Positions 13,403 through 13,936 of a stretch of DNA of 13,936 bases are shown one piece after another. This DNA comes from Collinsella sp. (lineage in GTDB: Bacteria; Actinomycetota; Coriobacteriia; Coriobacteriales; Coriobacteriaceae), in the NCBI GenBank assembly GCA_019414545.1, contig DXLV01000024.1:1-13936 (forward strand). The letters run 5' to 3'. Position 1 is the stretch's first letter, and each line of letters begins with the position of its first letter. The notes under the pieces were generated by a model. It did not search any database and was not told where the DNA came from. It worked only from the letters and a program-made list of their open reading frames with translations. The position numbers and the translations under genes were made by a program.

Positions 13403-13936
13403 CTATTTCGTCTTGCCGGTAATGAGCGTCTTAAGGCCTAAGCCGATTAGGCCCAGGCCCATGCGCACGCGGCTGGGGCGATGGCGCTCGATGGCCTTGG
13501 TCTTGCCGGCGGGCTTCTTGCGACGGGCACTCGTCTCGGGTGCGGGCTTGGTGACCTGCGGCTCGGGCTGAGGTGCAGGTGCAGGCTCGGGCTCAATGAC
13601 GGTCGCCTGGACCTTCTGAACCTCGGGTGTTGCCGGCTGCGGCTCAGGAGCAGGGGCGGGCTTTGCCTCGGCGGCGTCCTCGGCGTTGTGATAGGCACGC
13701 TCCAGCAGGGCTTCCTGTGAGTTGAAGGGCTTCTCACCCTCTGCGCGCTCCACGGGGACCCAGGTGCCGTCGCTCGTGAGGCTGCGGGCCTTTACGTTGT
13801 CGCGCAGCTGCATACTCATGTATTCGTGCACCAGGGCGCGGCAGGTGGGGTCGAGCACGGGGAAGGCGATCTCCACGCGGTGCTCGGTGTTGCGCGTCAT
13901 CATGTCGGCCGAGCTCAGATAGATCATGTCCGAGTC
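13403..13936 (-). CDS. ppk: Polyphosphate kinase 1, C-terminal part (5' end outside window)
   Basis: PPK1 builds inorganic polyphosphate from ATP. The frame enters from the window edge and about 177 residues are visible. Seen: IYLSSADMMTRNTEHRVEIAFPVLD, the conserved end of the second phospholipase D-like catalytic domain, then the usual helical end LRDNVKARSLTSDGTWVPV. The protein then continues for about 90 residues beyond where PPK1 normally stops. The extension is an Ala/Pro/Glu-rich stretch with PAPAPEPQPA-type runs, then a basic segment (SARRKKPAGKTK), and last a short hydrophobic-basic end (MGLGLIGLGLKTLITGKTK). The tail's role is unknown; its composition suggests a disordered linker and a binding or anchoring end. 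The catalytic histidines lie outside the window. Confidence 0.88.
   Translation of the reverse strand, partial: DSDMIYLSSADMMTRNTEHRVEIAFPVLDPTCRALVHEYMSMQLRDNVKARSLTSDGTWVPVERAEGEKPFNSQEALLERAYHNAEDAAEAKPAPAPEPQPATPEVQKVQATVIEPEPAPAPQPEPQVTKPAPETSARRKKPAGKTKAIERHRPSRVRMGLGLIGLGLKTLITGKTK

Overview
The window looks like chromosomal DNA of a high-GC, anaerobic gut actinobacterium, probably a Coriobacteriia member close to Collinsella. This rests on GC-rich coding with near-canonical AGGAG ribosome sites and TATAAT boxes, acetate-forming fermentation genes, a UDP-galactopyranose mutase and a PTS/6-phospho-beta-glucosidase pair. It is inferred from gene content and codon style, not from a marker gene. 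No rRNA, tRNA, CRISPR array or phage gene was seen.

Layout. (1) 1-1784: the 3' end of acetate kinase (ackA, +) converges on a complete phosphate acetyltransferase (pta, -). The 352-base gap holds a simple terminator and a very long nested palindrome. (2) 1785-4243: pta diverges from a two-gene + strand unit, glf (UDP-galactopyranose mutase) and an overlapping family-2 glycosyltransferase, probably for galactofuranose-containing surface glycan. Two back-to-back TATAAT boxes lie between pta and glf. (3) 4244-4619: a non-coding stretch with two more nested palindromes and, between them, a relic of a second glycosyltransferase 3' end on the - strand. (4) 4620-6843 (-): DJ-1/PfpI protein, Maf nucleotide pyrophosphatase (4-nt overlap) and a self-processing P1-family peptidase. 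(5) 6844-11356 (+): a 500-base control region, then a drug/metabolite-type (EamA) permease, a GH1 6-phospho-beta-glucosidase and a PTS EIIBC permease. This looks like an accessory beta-glucoside module. (6) 11493-11897: an internally deleted IS3-family (IS150-like) element that keeps both ends. (7) 11988-13936 (-): an RlmD/RumA-type 23S rRNA (uracil-5)-methyltransferase and the 3' end of polyphosphate kinase, which carries an unusual Ala/Pro/Glu-rich and basic C-terminal tail.

How the genes fit together. Pta and AckA turn acetyl-CoA into acetate with ATP gain. Glf and the glycosyltransferase make and use an activated sugar. The PTS would import and phosphorylate a beta-glucoside, and the GH1 enzyme would split the phosphorylated product. 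No EIIA domain, HPr or BglG/LicT regulator is present, so these must act from elsewhere.

Most unusual signal. Three 110-131 base palindromic elements lie just downstream of three unrelated genes (pta, the glycosyltransferase and the P1 peptidase). Each has a perfect 21-29 bp outer stem of unrelated sequence around an inner hairpin. Read in the sense of the upstream gene, each carries GTCCT on the 5' side and TGCGGA on the 3' side. The latter two also share GTTTGCT, an identical CACATTAAGTG hairpin tip, and TGCGGAACT. Differing arms around a conserved core suggest a structured 3'-UTR RNA or palindromic DNA element that I cannot assign to a known family.
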